Positions 25,499 to 34,305 of a DNA stretch of 64,000 nt are shown in pieces; positions within the stretch are counted from its first letter, which is position 1, and every line of letters begins with the position of its first letter. Source of the DNA: Flavobacteriaceae bacterium (GTDB taxonomy: Bacteria > Bacteroidota > Bacteroidia > Flavobacteriales > Weeksellaceae); assembly GCA_018260565.1 (NCBI GenBank), contig JAGLAZ010000004.1:97467-161466 (forward strand). The letters run 5' to 3'. The position numbers and the translations under genes are program-made. The notes beneath the pieces are model-generated. The model did not search any database and was not told the origin of the DNA. It saw nothing but the letters and a program-made list of their open reading frames with translations.

Positions 25499-26734
25499 AT
25501 GAAAAAAATAATCTTATCCGTGCTAACGCTCAGCACAGCCTTTGCATATGCCGGGGGCTTTAGAGTCTCTCTACAAGGGATTCGCCAGCTAGCTCAGGCA
25601 CACACGAGCGCACATGCGGATGATGCCAGTGTTGCGTTTTTTAATCCTGCAGGAATTTCATTTATTCCCGCAAAACTAAGTATCGCAGGTGGTGCTATTG
25701 GTGTTAAAAACAAGATTACATACCAAAATCCAGCTACAGGGAGTTCTTATGAAACTAATAGCCCAATAGGAACTCCTTTTTATTTTGCAGCAGCATATAA
25801 AATTAATCCTACTGTAAGTGTTGGTCTTAGTGTAACTACACCTTTTGGTAGTACTATTGAATGGCCATCCGATTGGGCAGGAAGAGATATTGTACAGCGC
25901 CTTTCGCTAAAAGCTATCTACTTTCAGCCCGTAATTTCTTTTAGATTATCCGATGAAGTAAGTGTGGGTGGCAGCTATATTTACTCCAAAGGAGTTGTAG
26001 ACTGGACACGCGGTGCATCTAATCTAGGAGGATCCCTTAATATTAAGGATGAAAAAGCATCCGGAAGTGGTTTTGGTCTTGGTTTTTATTTCCGTCCTAG
26101 TGAAAAATTGGATGTTAGTATAGCTTATAGAGGTCCTGTTTCTATGAAAGCAGATGAAGGGGTTGCTACATTCTCAGTTCCCGCTTCATTATTCCCAGTA
26201 TTAGGTCTAAGTTCATCAGGCACAGATAGTTTTAAAGCTACTCTGCCATTAGCGAGTGAATACACCCTTGGCTTTACTTATAAATTCATGCCTACTTGGT
26301 CTGTCTCTGCCGATTTCAATTATACAGGATGGGAGAAATATGATAGATTAACTTTAAAATTTGCAAATGCTCCTATAGGTAACCAACCTGATAGAACTGT
26401 TTCCGTAAGTCCTAAAAACTATCATAACACTAAAACCTATAGAGTAGGAACCCAATATAGCTTATCAGATAAATTGGTAGGACGTTTGGGTTATTATTAT
26501 GATGAAACACCCTATGATGACGATAGCTTTGCAGCAGAAACCCCCTCATTTAATACCCACGTAGTTACTGGCGGCGTAGGCTATGCTGTTTCTAAAAGTT
26601 TTGGAGTAGACCTAGCTGGTGGTCTGTCATTCCCACAATCTAGAACTGTGGATAACGAATTTTATAACTTCCGTGGCCAAGCTAAAGCAAAAGCGTTTTT
26701 CTTTGGTTTAGGTCTTACCTATAACGCTTTTTAA
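25499..26734 (+). CDS. OmpP1/FadL/TodX-family outer-membrane transport protein
   Basis: A 411-residue outer-membrane beta-barrel. A signal peptide (residues 1-18) is followed by GGFRVSLQGIRQLAQAH, the N-terminal hatch segment of FadL-type channels, where FadL has GFQLNEFSSSGLGRA. ADDASVAFFNPAG is the characteristic family motif. The rest alternates barrel strands and ends in aromatic LGLTYNAF, as barrel-assembly signals do. It probably admits long-chain fatty acids or other hydrophobic compounds. The next gene, eight bases on, encodes an SGNH hydrolase that might release such substrates. Confidence 0.9.
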   Translation: MKKIILSVLTLSTAFAYAGGFRVSLQGIRQLAQAHTSAHADDASVAFFNPAGISFIPAKLSIAGGAIGVKNKITYQNPATGSSYETNSPIGTPFYFAAAYKINPTVSVGLSVTTPFGSTIEWPSDWAGRDIVQRLSLKAIYFQPVISFRLSDEVSVGGSYIYSKGVVDWTRGASNLGGSLNIKDEKASGSGFGLGFYFRPSEKLDVSIAYRGPVSMKADEGVATFSVPASLFPVLGLSSSGTDSFKATLPLASEYTLGFTYKFMPTWSVSADFNYTGWEKYDRLTLKFANAPIGNQPDRTVSVSPKNYHNTKTYRVGTQYSLSDKLVGRLGYYYDETPYDDDSFAAETPSFNTHVVTGGVGYAVSKSFGVDLAGGLSFPQSRTVDNEFYNFRGQAKAKAFFFGLGLTYNAF

Positions 26735-26742
26735 TACTTTTT

Positions 26743-28293
26743 ATGAAAAAATTTTTACTTCCTGCATTTGCAGGATTATCTTTGATATGCTCAACATCTT
26801 GTAAGACTGATTTCGATCAGGATGTTGCAGACTCTGCACCTCAAGCAGGAACCGCAAATTTCTCTAAATATGTTGCTCTAGGGAATTCTCTCACCTCAGG
26901 ATATCGTGACGGAGCTCTGTATATGACAGGACAAAAAGAATCTTATCCAGTTATGCTTTCGGAACAAATGAAAGCTGTAGGTGGAGGAGAGTTTTTAGTA
27001 CCTTATATGGCAGATGAACTTGGCGGCATAAAACAAGCTGGCATAGTGGATAAGCTTCAGCTAAAAGTGGTAAATGGGAGTCTGAGCCCTGTAGGTAATG
27101 CAACAATAGAAGGTAATACTACACTTGCAAGTATATTCCAGGCAGGTAAGTATTTTCAAAATATGGGTGTGCCCGGAGCTAAATCCTATCATTTGGTAGC
27201 GAATGGTTATGGTAGTCTTGCTGGTTTGAGTACAGGAACAGCAAATCCATATTTTGTTCGCTTTGCGTCCTCCCCTACCACTTCCGTAGTTGCAGATGCA
27301 AAGGCTCAGAATCCAACTTTCTTCTCTTTATGGATAGGAAATAATGATGTTTTAGGCTATGCAACAGCTGGCGGGGATGAGCTAATTGATAAAATTACAC
27401 CTACTGCAACTTTTACCGCAGCATACAATGCTATTTTATCTAATATGACTCAGGGTGGAACAAAAGGAGTTATTGCAAATATTCCAGACGTTACATCTAT
27501 TCCTTTCTTTACGCGTGTACCATACAATCCAGTACCAGCTGAACGACTTAATACAGCTCCTGCAGGATCTCCATCTAACGCAGATGCAAATTTGGCTAGT
27601 ATTAACCAAATATTGGGTGCAGTAAAACAAATTCTTTCAGCAAGTGGCGATGGAGCTAGAATTCAACTTTTATCCAAGACTTCTAACAATCCAGTATTAC
27701 TTTTAGACGAATCCCTAACGGACCGTTCAGCAAATATTACAGCAGGCCTTACAGCATCTGGCGCATTTCCAGCACAGACAGCTGCCTTTATAGGTCAAGT
27801 ATTTGGCCGAGCACGTCACGCTACTCCGGCAGATCTTATTCCTCTTCGGACTTCTGCGGTTATAGGGACAGCACCTACTGGTGTTCCCGCACCTTTTAAT
27901 TCTTATGGTATCACATATCCGTTGGATGATAAGCATGTGCTTCGAGGTATATTTGGTACCGGAACTGATAGTGAAGTAGCATTGGTTCAAAAAGCAGTTG
28001 CAGATTTTAACGCGATTATAGCTGCAAAAGCTTCTGAGTATAATTTAGCATTTGTGGATGCTAATAGCAGAATGTCTGAACTTGGATCTATGAGCGGCAT
28101 ACTCTATGATGGTGTGCGATATACATCAACTTTTGTAACCGGAGGAACCTTCTCTCTAGATGGTGTACACCTTACAGGGAGAGGCTATGCATTAATGGCA
28201 AATGAATTTATCATTGCTATTAATAAGAAATATGGCTCTACATTGAGACAAGTAGAGGTCAATAGATACAGTGGTGTAACTTTCCCACAATAA
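26743..28293 (+). CDS. SGNH/GDSL hydrolase lipoprotein
   Basis: A 516-residue lipoprotein: signal peptide with a STSC lipobox near residue 20, then an SGNH esterase/lipase fold. The block I motif is YVALGNSLTSG (catalytic Ser in GNSLT), block III is LWIGNNDVLG, and block V DGVHLTGRGYAL gives the Asp and His. A long central insertion, unlike compact GDSL enzymes, is rich in Ala, Thr and Pro. It is eight bases behind a FadL-type channel, so the pair may hydrolyse lipids and import the product. The substrate is inferred. Confidence 0.85.
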   Translation: MKKFLLPAFAGLSLICSTSCKTDFDQDVADSAPQAGTANFSKYVALGNSLTSGYRDGALYMTGQKESYPVMLSEQMKAVGGGEFLVPYMADELGGIKQAGIVDKLQLKVVNGSLSPVGNATIEGNTTLASIFQAGKYFQNMGVPGAKSYHLVANGYGSLAGLSTGTANPYFVRFASSPTTSVVADAKAQNPTFFSLWIGNNDVLGYATAGGDELIDKITPTATFTAAYNAILSNMTQGGTKGVIANIPDVTSIPFFTRVPYNPVPAERLNTAPAGSPSNADANLASINQILGAVKQILSASGDGARIQLLSKTSNNPVLLLDESLTDRSANITAGLTASGAFPAQTAAFIGQVFGRARHATPADLIPLRTSAVIGTAPTGVPAPFNSYGITYPLDDKHVLRGIFGTGTDSEVALVQKAVADFNAIIAAKASEYNLAFVDANSRMSELGSMSGILYDGVRYTSTFVTGGTFSLDGVHLTGRGYALMANEFIIAINKKYGSTLRQVEVNRYSGVTFPQ

Positions 28294-28307
28294 AATCTTA
28301 ACCACTA

Positions 28308-28338
28308 AACACCCTGAACTTCAGGGTGTTTTTTTTTG
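28308..28338 (+). terminator. Intrinsic terminator after the SGNH hydrolase
   Basis: AACACCCTGA and TCAGGGTGTT form a 10-bp stem with a three-base loop, followed by eight further Ts. It lies 14 bases after the stop codon. Confidence 0.9.
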
Positions 28339-28489
28339 CCCAATTTGGAATGAATCCAGGACACTTTCTAATAATATTTGTATTTTCGCCATATAGAAAT
28401 GAGTTCCAACCTACATTCCTGTCGTTCTATATTTTTAGTGAATACTATTCACCCAATATTCAGCTATAAACCCCATCAACATTTCCCTA

Positions 28490-29431
28490 ATGAGTGATCA
28501 AGCCAGTTATCTTTTTTCTACGCGCTCCAGCCAGCATTTATCCGAGCTAATTGCGGAGCATTACGGACAGGAATTAGGAAAAATAATCTTCCAAGAGTTT
28601 AGCGATGGAGAATTCGAACCAGTTTTAGACCAAACAGTTCGAGGAGGCCGTGTATTTCTTATTGGAAGCACCTTTCCACCAGGAGATAATTTACTGGAAA
28701 TGCTTCTTATGATAGATGCTGCCAAAAGAGCTTCAGCAAAAAATATCACAGTAGTAATTCCATATTATGGGCTAGCTCGCCAAGACAGAAAAGATAAGAG
28801 CCGTGCGCCAATAGGAGCTAAATTAGTAGCAAACCTCCTTACTGCTGCTGGAGCTACCAGAATAATGACAATGGATCTCCATGCAGATCAAATTCAAGGA
28901 TTTTTTGAAATTCCAGTGGATCATTTGTATGCTTCCACTATTTTTATTGATTATATCAAGAAATCTGGAATTGAAAATATTACAATCGCTTCGCCTGATA
29001 TGGGAGGAGCCAAAAGAGCTAAAAATTATGCTGGACATCTTGGTGCAGAGGTAGTTATAGCATATAAAGAACGGAAAAAAGCAAATGTAATAGAAGAAAT
29101 GTTCCTAATAGGAAATGTATCAGGAAAAAATGTTATCCTAATAGATGATATGATAGATACAGCTGGAACTTTATGCAAGGCAGCAGAAATTATAATGGAA
29201 AAAGGAGCGGAATCTGTACGAGCTATGGCTACCCATCCTGTTTTAAGCGGTAAAGCATATGAAAATATTGCAAAAAGTGCATTAACTGAAATAATTGTAA
29301 CTGATACAATTCCTTTAAAATCAGATGTTTGCCACGATAAAATAAAAGTATTATCTTGCGCCCCATTATTCGCTGAAGTAATGAAGCTTGTTCATGAGCA
29401 CAGATCTATTAGCGAAAAATTCATTATTTAA
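28490..29431 (+). CDS. prs: Ribose-phosphate pyrophosphokinase
   Basis: A 313-residue enzyme that makes PRPP from ribose-5-phosphate and ATP for purines, pyrimidines, NAD, His and Trp. Diagnostic parts are DGEFEPVLDQTVRGG, DLHADQIQGFF, the flexible-loop region PDMGGAKRAKNYA, and the PRPP-binding loop VILIDDMIDTAGTL. Length is normal for class I. It is followed 85 bases later by rplY, an order common in Bacteroidota. Confidence 0.96.
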   Translation: MSDQASYLFSTRSSQHLSELIAEHYGQELGKIIFQEFSDGEFEPVLDQTVRGGRVFLIGSTFPPGDNLLEMLLMIDAAKRASAKNITVVIPYYGLARQDRKDKSRAPIGAKLVANLLTAAGATRIMTMDLHADQIQGFFEIPVDHLYASTIFIDYIKKSGIENITIASPDMGGAKRAKNYAGHLGAEVVIAYKERKKANVIEEMFLIGNVSGKNVILIDDMIDTAGTLCKAAEIIMEKGAESVRAMATHPVLSGKAYENIAKSALTEIIVTDTIPLKSDVCHDKIKVLSCAPLFAEVMKLVHEHRSISEKFII

Positions 29432-29445
29432 TTTAATTTTTATTT

Positions 29446-29468
29446 ATTATTAACAACTTGTTAATAAT
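29446..29468. repeat. 23-bp perfect palindrome between prs and rplY
   Basis: ATTATTAACAA, one central C, TTGTTAATAAT. The arms match perfectly over 11 bases. It starts 14 bases after the prs stop and ends 48 bases before the rplY ATG. A one-base centre is unsuited to an RNA hairpin, so a protein-binding site is the simpler idea. Confidence 0.5.
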
Positions 29469-29516
29469 AATATGATTACTTTGAATAAATAACAATAAAA
29501 CACATTTAAAAATTAT

Positions 29517-30161
29517 ATGAAATCTGTAACAATCCAAGGTGCAAAAAGAGAAAGCGTAGGCAAAAAAGCTTGCAAAGCACTCCGCGATGCTGAATTAGTC
29601 CCTTGTGTTGTGTACGGTGGAAAAGAGCCTTTACATTTCTCTTCTGAAGAGAAAGCATTTAAAGAGCTAGTTTATACGCCTGACGCACACACGGTATCCC
29701 TCGAAATAGATGGTGAGACTATCTCTGCAGTGCTTCAAGACATTCAATTCCACCCTGTAAATGACCGTATTTTACATGCGGATTTTTTCCAACTTTCAGA
29801 GGACAAACCTGTGATCATGGAAGTTCCTGTTCGTCTAACTGGACGCTCCAAGGGGGTAGTAGCTGGTGGGGTGCTAAGACACTCTTTCAGGAAATTATCC
29901 ATCAAAGCTTTACCTTCCAATTTACCGGATGAAATAGTACTTGATATTACACCTCTTAAAATTGGAAACAAAATTTATGTAGGGGATATTAAAACAAATT
30001 CATTCACTTTCATGCATCCTGATAATGCTGTAGTAGTGGCTGTGAAGACATCTAGAAATGCAATGAAAGGTGGTGCATCTGCTGGAGATGACGATGATGA
30101 TGAAGTAACTTCAGGATCTGATGCTGAAGCTAACAGCGAAGCAAACCCTGCTACTGAATAA
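29517..30161 (+). CDS. rplY: 50S ribosomal protein L25 / general stress protein Ctc
   Basis: A 214-residue L25 of the long, two-domain Ctc type. The N-terminal domain ([31 protein letters not shown]) binds 5S rRNA; the C-terminal TL5-like beta domain follows ([23 protein letters not shown]). An acidic tail rich in Asp, Glu and Ser ends the protein, as in other Bacteroidota. Confidence 0.95.
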   Translation: MKSVTIQGAKRESVGKKACKALRDAELVPCVVYGGKEPLHFSSEEKAFKELVYTPDAHTVSLEIDGETISAVLQDIQFHPVNDRILHADFFQLSEDKPVIMEVPVRLTGRSKGVVAGGVLRHSFRKLSIKALPSNLPDEIVLDITPLKIGNKIYVGDIKTNSFTFMHPDNAVVVAVKTSRNAMKGGASAGDDDDDEVTSGSDAEANSEANPATE

Positions 30162-30190
30162 GGATAACATTATTTCCAAGTAAAACTTAA

Positions 30191-30220
30191 AACTGCAAGA
30201 GATTTTCTTGCAGTTTTTTT
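30191..30220 (+). terminator. Intrinsic terminator after rplY
   Basis: AACTGCAAGA and TCTTGCAGTT pair over 10 bp around a five-base loop, with TTTTT following. It lies 29 bases past rplY and just before the convergent Omp85-like gene's stop. Confidence 0.9.
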
Positions 30221-30224
30221 ATTG

Positions 30225-31922
30225 TCAAAAACTTGCAACTACACCCCAGTGAACTTTCACATTACCTAAACGAAATGGTACGCCTGGTGCTTGACCATGT
30301 GCAATCTGAAAATTCATAATTCCAAAAGGTAAGGAAAGATTAAATCCAATACCAGCTGAATAAAGAAAAGCATCATAGTTTACACTATTATTTACATGTT
30401 TTCCTGCCTGAAAAAATGCATCTAAAAACGCTCTATTTTCAATAACATAACGATATTCTAAACTTGCAAAGCTTAAAAAATTTCCAACTAAAGCATTTTC
30501 GTTGAATCCACGAAGACTATTCCATCCACCAAAACGCAATAGTTCGTTCTCAAAAAACAGTTTATTCTTAGCCAAAACCCAATTTGTCTGAGTACTTAAA
30601 AACATATAATGAGAGGTATTCTCTCCTAAAGGCAGGAGATATTCTGCTGACACTTGGCTTATAAGCTGGGGGTTTAGTACTGGATTTACATCACTGAGAC
30701 TTTTCATTTGCACTCCAGATGCCTGCACTATAAACCGTCTGCGTATCGGCATTAATATCATTTCATTAGGCAAAGTATATCTATATTGAAGGGAAAGCCC
30801 TACTCTACTAAAATCTGTGGTATTATTTAAATTATTAGCCGAGTTTGCACTACTAGATTGCTCCAGATGTAGCGCAGCTCGGAGACGAGATTTCCAATTG
30901 GGGCTATATGTAAGACCAGGTGAAAATTTAAAACTGGCAAACATAGTATCTTGCCGAAAGATTTCCAGCCCTGTATCTATCCCAAGCTTTGATGAAATAA
31001 GATAAGGAAAATCAAATTTTAAATTGAAATTTTGGGCATTTTCAGGGCTTCTTTGCCATTGAAATTGGAGTTCCTCAAAAGCATTTAAAACATTCCTGAA
31101 TTCCAAACGAATCCCTCCATTAAGTTTAAATTTTTCTGATTTATTATTTCCAAATCCAATTATACCATCAAATACATTTGATTTTTTTCTTTTCAGGAAT
31201 AAATATAAATCTGCTCCGGTTCTATTGAATTTTAATTTAGGATTTTCATCCAAGGAAAAATAGGGGGATGTCTGTAATCGCTGTATAAGCTCTTTTTGTA
31301 AAGCATCATCCCAGATACGCTTAGAAAACTGATCCGTAAGACTTGCAATAAATGCTTTAGGTGGTTTTTCATATCCCCGTATCACGATAGAAGTAATGCT
31401 TGTTTTGTTTCCTAGCTTCCCTGTAATATGTAGATATTGATTATCGGAATTTACTTCTAAAGTTGCATCTGGATATCCTTTTTGAGCTAATATTTCTATC
31501 CAACTGTCTATGGTTTCATCTATATTTGAAATTTCTATAGTTTCAGAAATTCCTAATACTGCAGCAATATTTTTATCAATTGTAGCACGCATTTTTACAT
31601 CTTTCCTTTCTATTTTTGGATATTTTTTCCCTAAACTGATATATAAAATCGTGTTATTACCTTCCTGCTTTTGTTCTCCGTCTAATTTTAAATCTTTATA
31701 CCCTTCGAATACCAAACTATCTAAGCTCTTTGTTGTAGCCGCAGAGTCTCTTTTTGATAAAGTAAGAGCTGGGGAAACTGGGATAGCTAATGTTATGGGC
31801 GTTTGCTCTTCTGGTTTGGATGTTATGGTATATGTTGGTTTATTTTGACAATAAACAAAAATAGAACTGAAACTAAACAGTACAGCTAATAGGGTGCGGA
31901 AAATTAATTGCTTACATCCCAT
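30225..31922 (-). CDS. Omp85-superfamily outer-membrane protein (POTRA plus beta-barrel)
   Basis: A 565-residue outer-membrane protein. A signal peptide (FRTLLAVLFSFSSIFVYCQ) is followed by one or two POTRA-like modules (residues about 120-250, with GYPDATLEVN and SIVIRGYEKPP) and a C-terminal barrel. The barrel contains RFGGWNSLRGF, the (V/I)RG(F/Y) barrel signature of BamA/TamA/ShlB proteins, and ends in aromatic WGVVASF. It is shorter than BamA, which is about 800 residues with five POTRAs, so it is more likely a TamA- or patatin-associated relative. Substrate unknown. Confidence 0.82.
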   Translation of the reverse strand: MGCKQLIFRTLLAVLFSFSSIFVYCQNKPTYTITSKPEEQTPITLAIPVSPALTLSKRDSAATTKSLDSLVFEGYKDLKLDGEQKQEGNNTILYISLGKKYPKIERKDVKMRATIDKNIAAVLGISETIEISNIDETIDSWIEILAQKGYPDATLEVNSDNQYLHITGKLGNKTSITSIVIRGYEKPPKAFIASLTDQFSKRIWDDALQKELIQRLQTSPYFSLDENPKLKFNRTGADLYLFLKRKKSNVFDGIIGFGNNKSEKFKLNGGIRLEFRNVLNAFEELQFQWQRSPENAQNFNLKFDFPYLISSKLGIDTGLEIFRQDTMFASFKFSPGLTYSPNWKSRLRAALHLEQSSSANSANNLNNTTDFSRVGLSLQYRYTLPNEMILMPIRRRFIVQASGVQMKSLSDVNPVLNPQLISQVSAEYLLPLGENTSHYMFLSTQTNWVLAKNKLFFENELLRFGGWNSLRGFNENALVGNFLSFASLEYRYVIENRAFLDAFFQAGKHVNNSVNYDAFLYSAGIGFNLSLPFGIMNFQIAHGQAPGVPFRLGNVKVHWGVVASF

Positions 31923-32706
31923 TGTATTTCCTCATCAATTTTTCATATAAGCTGTACGGCAATATTTTTTTCAAAGGAACGCCTATTTTTTGTCCTATTT
32001 TCCCAAAATAATAATGAGCTTGTAACTGCGAGCTGTCAATCAATTTTTCCATAAATAGTGCTACATCCTCTGCAGATACACCCTCATCTACATGGGCATC
32101 CATAAGGTGAGACACTTTTGCAAAAGCTTTATCGTAAACATGTGGAATTTCAGTATGAAGTCGAGATAAAGCGATAGGAGTTGCAACATCCCCAAGATGC
32201 ACACTACATGCCTGAATACCAAAATCCTTCACCTCATACCGCAATGATTCTGTAATTTTATCTACTGCGGCCTTAGATGCAGAATATAGACCCCTAAATG
32301 GCAGGCCCATCTCCGAACCTAAACTGCTGATGTTGATAATTTTCCCAAATTCCTGAGCTCTCATGGTAGGAAGTACAGCGGAGGTAGTCTCTAAAACAGC
32401 CATTACATTTAGCCTAAACAGTATTTCTGTAATCTCCGTGTGGCTACCTTCTACAGGACCTATCATCCCTCTTCCAGCATTATTTATTAAACAGTCTATT
32501 TTACCTAACGATTGAAATATCTCAGGTAATTTAGAATATGTTTCTGTAGAGGTTAAATCAAGTGGAATCGTAAGCCATTGCTCATTACCTCCATTTTGTG
32601 GTGGGTTTCTACTGATTCCAACCACCTGATGACCTCTGGAAGAAAAATAATTCGCCTGTGCTAAACCCACTCCAGATGAACTTCCGGTAATTACAATATT
32701 TTTCAT
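31912..32706 (-). CDS. Short-chain dehydrogenase/reductase
   Basis: A 264-residue classical SDR oxidoreductase. TGSSSGVG near residue 7 is the cofactor-binding TGxxxGxG motif, NNAG follows, and the catalytic Ser-Tyr-Lys set is in IINISSLGS and YSASKAA. The annotated frame is open 24 codons further upstream into aroA, but MKNIVITG is the natural start, with the aroA stop only one base away. It overlaps the Omp85-like gene by 11 bases, so all three are probably one transcript. Substrate unknown. Confidence 0.9.
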   Translation of the reverse strand: MKNIVITGSSSGVGLAQANYFSSRGHQVVGISRNPPQNGGNEQWLTIPLDLTSTETYSKLPEIFQSLGKIDCLINNAGRGMIGPVEGSHTEITEILFRLNVMAVLETTSAVLPTMRAQEFGKIINISSLGSEMGLPFRGLYSASKAAVDKITESLRYEVKDFGIQACSVHLGDVATPIALSRLHTEIPHVYDKAFAKVSHLMDAHVDEGVSAEDVALFMEKLIDSSQLQAHYYFGKIGQKIGVPLKKILPYSLYEKLMRKYNGM

Positions 32707-32707
32707 T

Positions 32708-33958
32708 CTATGCAAAACATTTTTGATATTCTTCCCAAAAGTGAGGAAATGATTTAGAAACCACGCCACTATCATCAAATGATATTTTCATCTTTAATCC
32801 AAATATAGATAAAGCCATCGCCATTCTATGGTCTTCGTACGTGTTAAAAGTTACTACTTTCGGCATTGATGAATAACCTAGACTTTTAATAAAATTACTA
32901 CCTATTTCTGTAAAACATCCTATCTTATCTAGCTCTGTTTGTAATGCTTTTAATCTATCCGTTTCTTTAAAAGGAAGAGATTCTAAACCCGTAAGATGAA
33001 ATTCTCGACTTTGGAAAGCGCAAAGACAAGCTATAGCCTGTGCAGCATCTGGCATATTTTCTAAATTGATGTGTACAGATTGTTCGGTAATGAATTTTTT
33101 GGTTGGATATATGTGTATACCAGATACTATTTGGATGCTTTGTATGGAGAAAAATGTTGAGAATATTTCTACTATTTTAGAATCTCCTTGGAAGGAATTT
33201 AAATATAAACCTTCCAAAATAATTGAGAATTTTCCTGCTGCTGCTAATGAATAAAAAAATGTAGCAGAAGACCAATCAGCTTCTATGGCAATCGTTTTGG
33301 ATAAACTATGGATTGGTTTTTTTCTCAATTCGAAAAAAGATTTTTCTAGAGTAACATCACAACCCACCTCCCGCAAGACTTGGGCAGTCATTTCAATATA
33401 TGAATAAGATGTTTGGTTCGGATTAAAATTTATCCTAAAGGGCACTTGCATTTCAGGACGAACAGAAGCCAACATTAGTGCAGAAATAAACTGTGAACTG
33501 AGTGTTTTAGGAAGAGAAATATCCTGTTTTGTCCATCTTTTACCTTTTACAAACAACGGAAATAAGTTATCCATTGATGATGGTTCAATTTCTGCTCCTA
33601 AATCTTCTACTAATTTCAGCAAATCCTCTATTGGTCGTTGTCCTAAACGTTTTTCTCCATCAATAAAAATTGAAAGGTTTTCTGTTCCAGCGACTAGAGC
33701 CAAAAAAAATCGGAAAGCTGTACCTGAATAACCCATAAAGACAGTTGAAATATCATTCTGCTTGGCTTTTTTTAGAATTTCAAGGGCATTTTGAAGCAAA
33801 ACAGTATCATCTGCTTTGCTCAAGTTTTCTATTGATATTTTTGGATAAAAGTGTTGTAGTATAAGGTATCTATTGGAGAGACTTTTACTGGATGGTAGCT
33901 GAATAGATATTGGATTTTCGGTATTCCGAAGTCGCATAGAAAACTCAGAAATTTCCAT
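32708..33958 (-). CDS. aroA: 3-phosphoshikimate 1-carboxyvinyltransferase (EPSP synthase)
   Basis: A 416-residue enzyme of the shikimate pathway that joins phosphoenolpyruvate to shikimate-3-phosphate. It shows PSSKSLSNRYLIL at the substrate-binding N-terminus, YSGTAFRFFLAL corresponding to the GNAGTAxR motif, SSQFISALMLA, and FKETDRLKAL with EDHRMAMALS near the end. The canonical GNAGT loop reads GYSGT here, a variant seen in Bacteroidota. It overlaps the MazG-like gene by 14 bases. Confidence 0.93.
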   Translation of the reverse strand: MEISEFSMRLRNTENPISIQLPSSKSLSNRYLILQHFYPKISIENLSKADDTVLLQNALEILKKAKQNDISTVFMGYSGTAFRFFLALVAGTENLSIFIDGEKRLGQRPIEDLLKLVEDLGAEIEPSSMDNLFPLFVKGKRWTKQDISLPKTLSSQFISALMLASVRPEMQVPFRINFNPNQTSYSYIEMTAQVLREVGCDVTLEKSFFELRKKPIHSLSKTIAIEADWSSATFFYSLAAAGKFSIILEGLYLNSFQGDSKIVEIFSTFFSIQSIQIVSGIHIYPTKKFITEQSVHINLENMPDAAQAIACLCAFQSREFHLTGLESLPFKETDRLKALQTELDKIGCFTEIGSNFIKSLGYSSMPKVVTFNTYEDHRMAMALSIFGLKMKISFDDSGVVSKSFPHFWEEYQKCFA

Positions 33959-34298
33959 TTTTAGAATTCTGTAATTTTATATTTGCTGCGTGTCTGTCTT
34001 TATCTCGTTCTGTCTTAAATTTCATCTTCTTATCAAACGCATTTTGGAGATCAATCCCGGCTTCATTGGCTATACACACGGCTACAAAAATAAGGTCGGA
34101 TAGTTCTTCCCCAAGCTTTTCAAGAGTTATTTGCTCTTCATTTTTTGCTGATTGCTCACCATAGCGCCTAGAGATTATACGTGCCACCTCGCCGGTTTCT
34201 TCTGCTAAAATAGCCATATTGGTAAGAGGAGAAAAATACCGAACGCCGTATTGTTTTATCCACGCGTCAACCTGGGATTGAATGACCTCCAATGGCAT
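33945..34298 (-). CDS. MazG-like nucleotide pyrophosphohydrolase
   Basis: A 117-residue all-alpha pyrophosphohydrolase. The metal-binding signature EETGEVAR...EELSDLIFVAV follows the EExxE...ExxD pattern of MazG-type enzymes, which hydrolyse noncanonical or excess NTPs to NMP and PPi. I chose the ATG at 34298 rather than the GTG seven codons upstream because MPLEVIQSQVDAW fits the family start. It overlaps aroA and starts eight bases past the beta-helix lipoprotein's stop. Confidence 0.88.
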   Translation of the reverse strand: MPLEVIQSQVDAWIKQYGVRYFSPLTNMAILAEETGEVARIISRRYGEQSAKNEEQITLEKLGEELSDLIFVAVCIANEAGIDLQNAFDKKMKFKTERDKDRHAANIKLQNSKNGNF

Positions 34299-34305
34299 TT
34301 TTTCT

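Noticed and set aside
28374-28382. TAATATTTG upstream of prs as a promoter -7 box
   Set aside because: It has one base too many between TA and TTTG and no -33 TTG; it is over 100 bases from the ATG.
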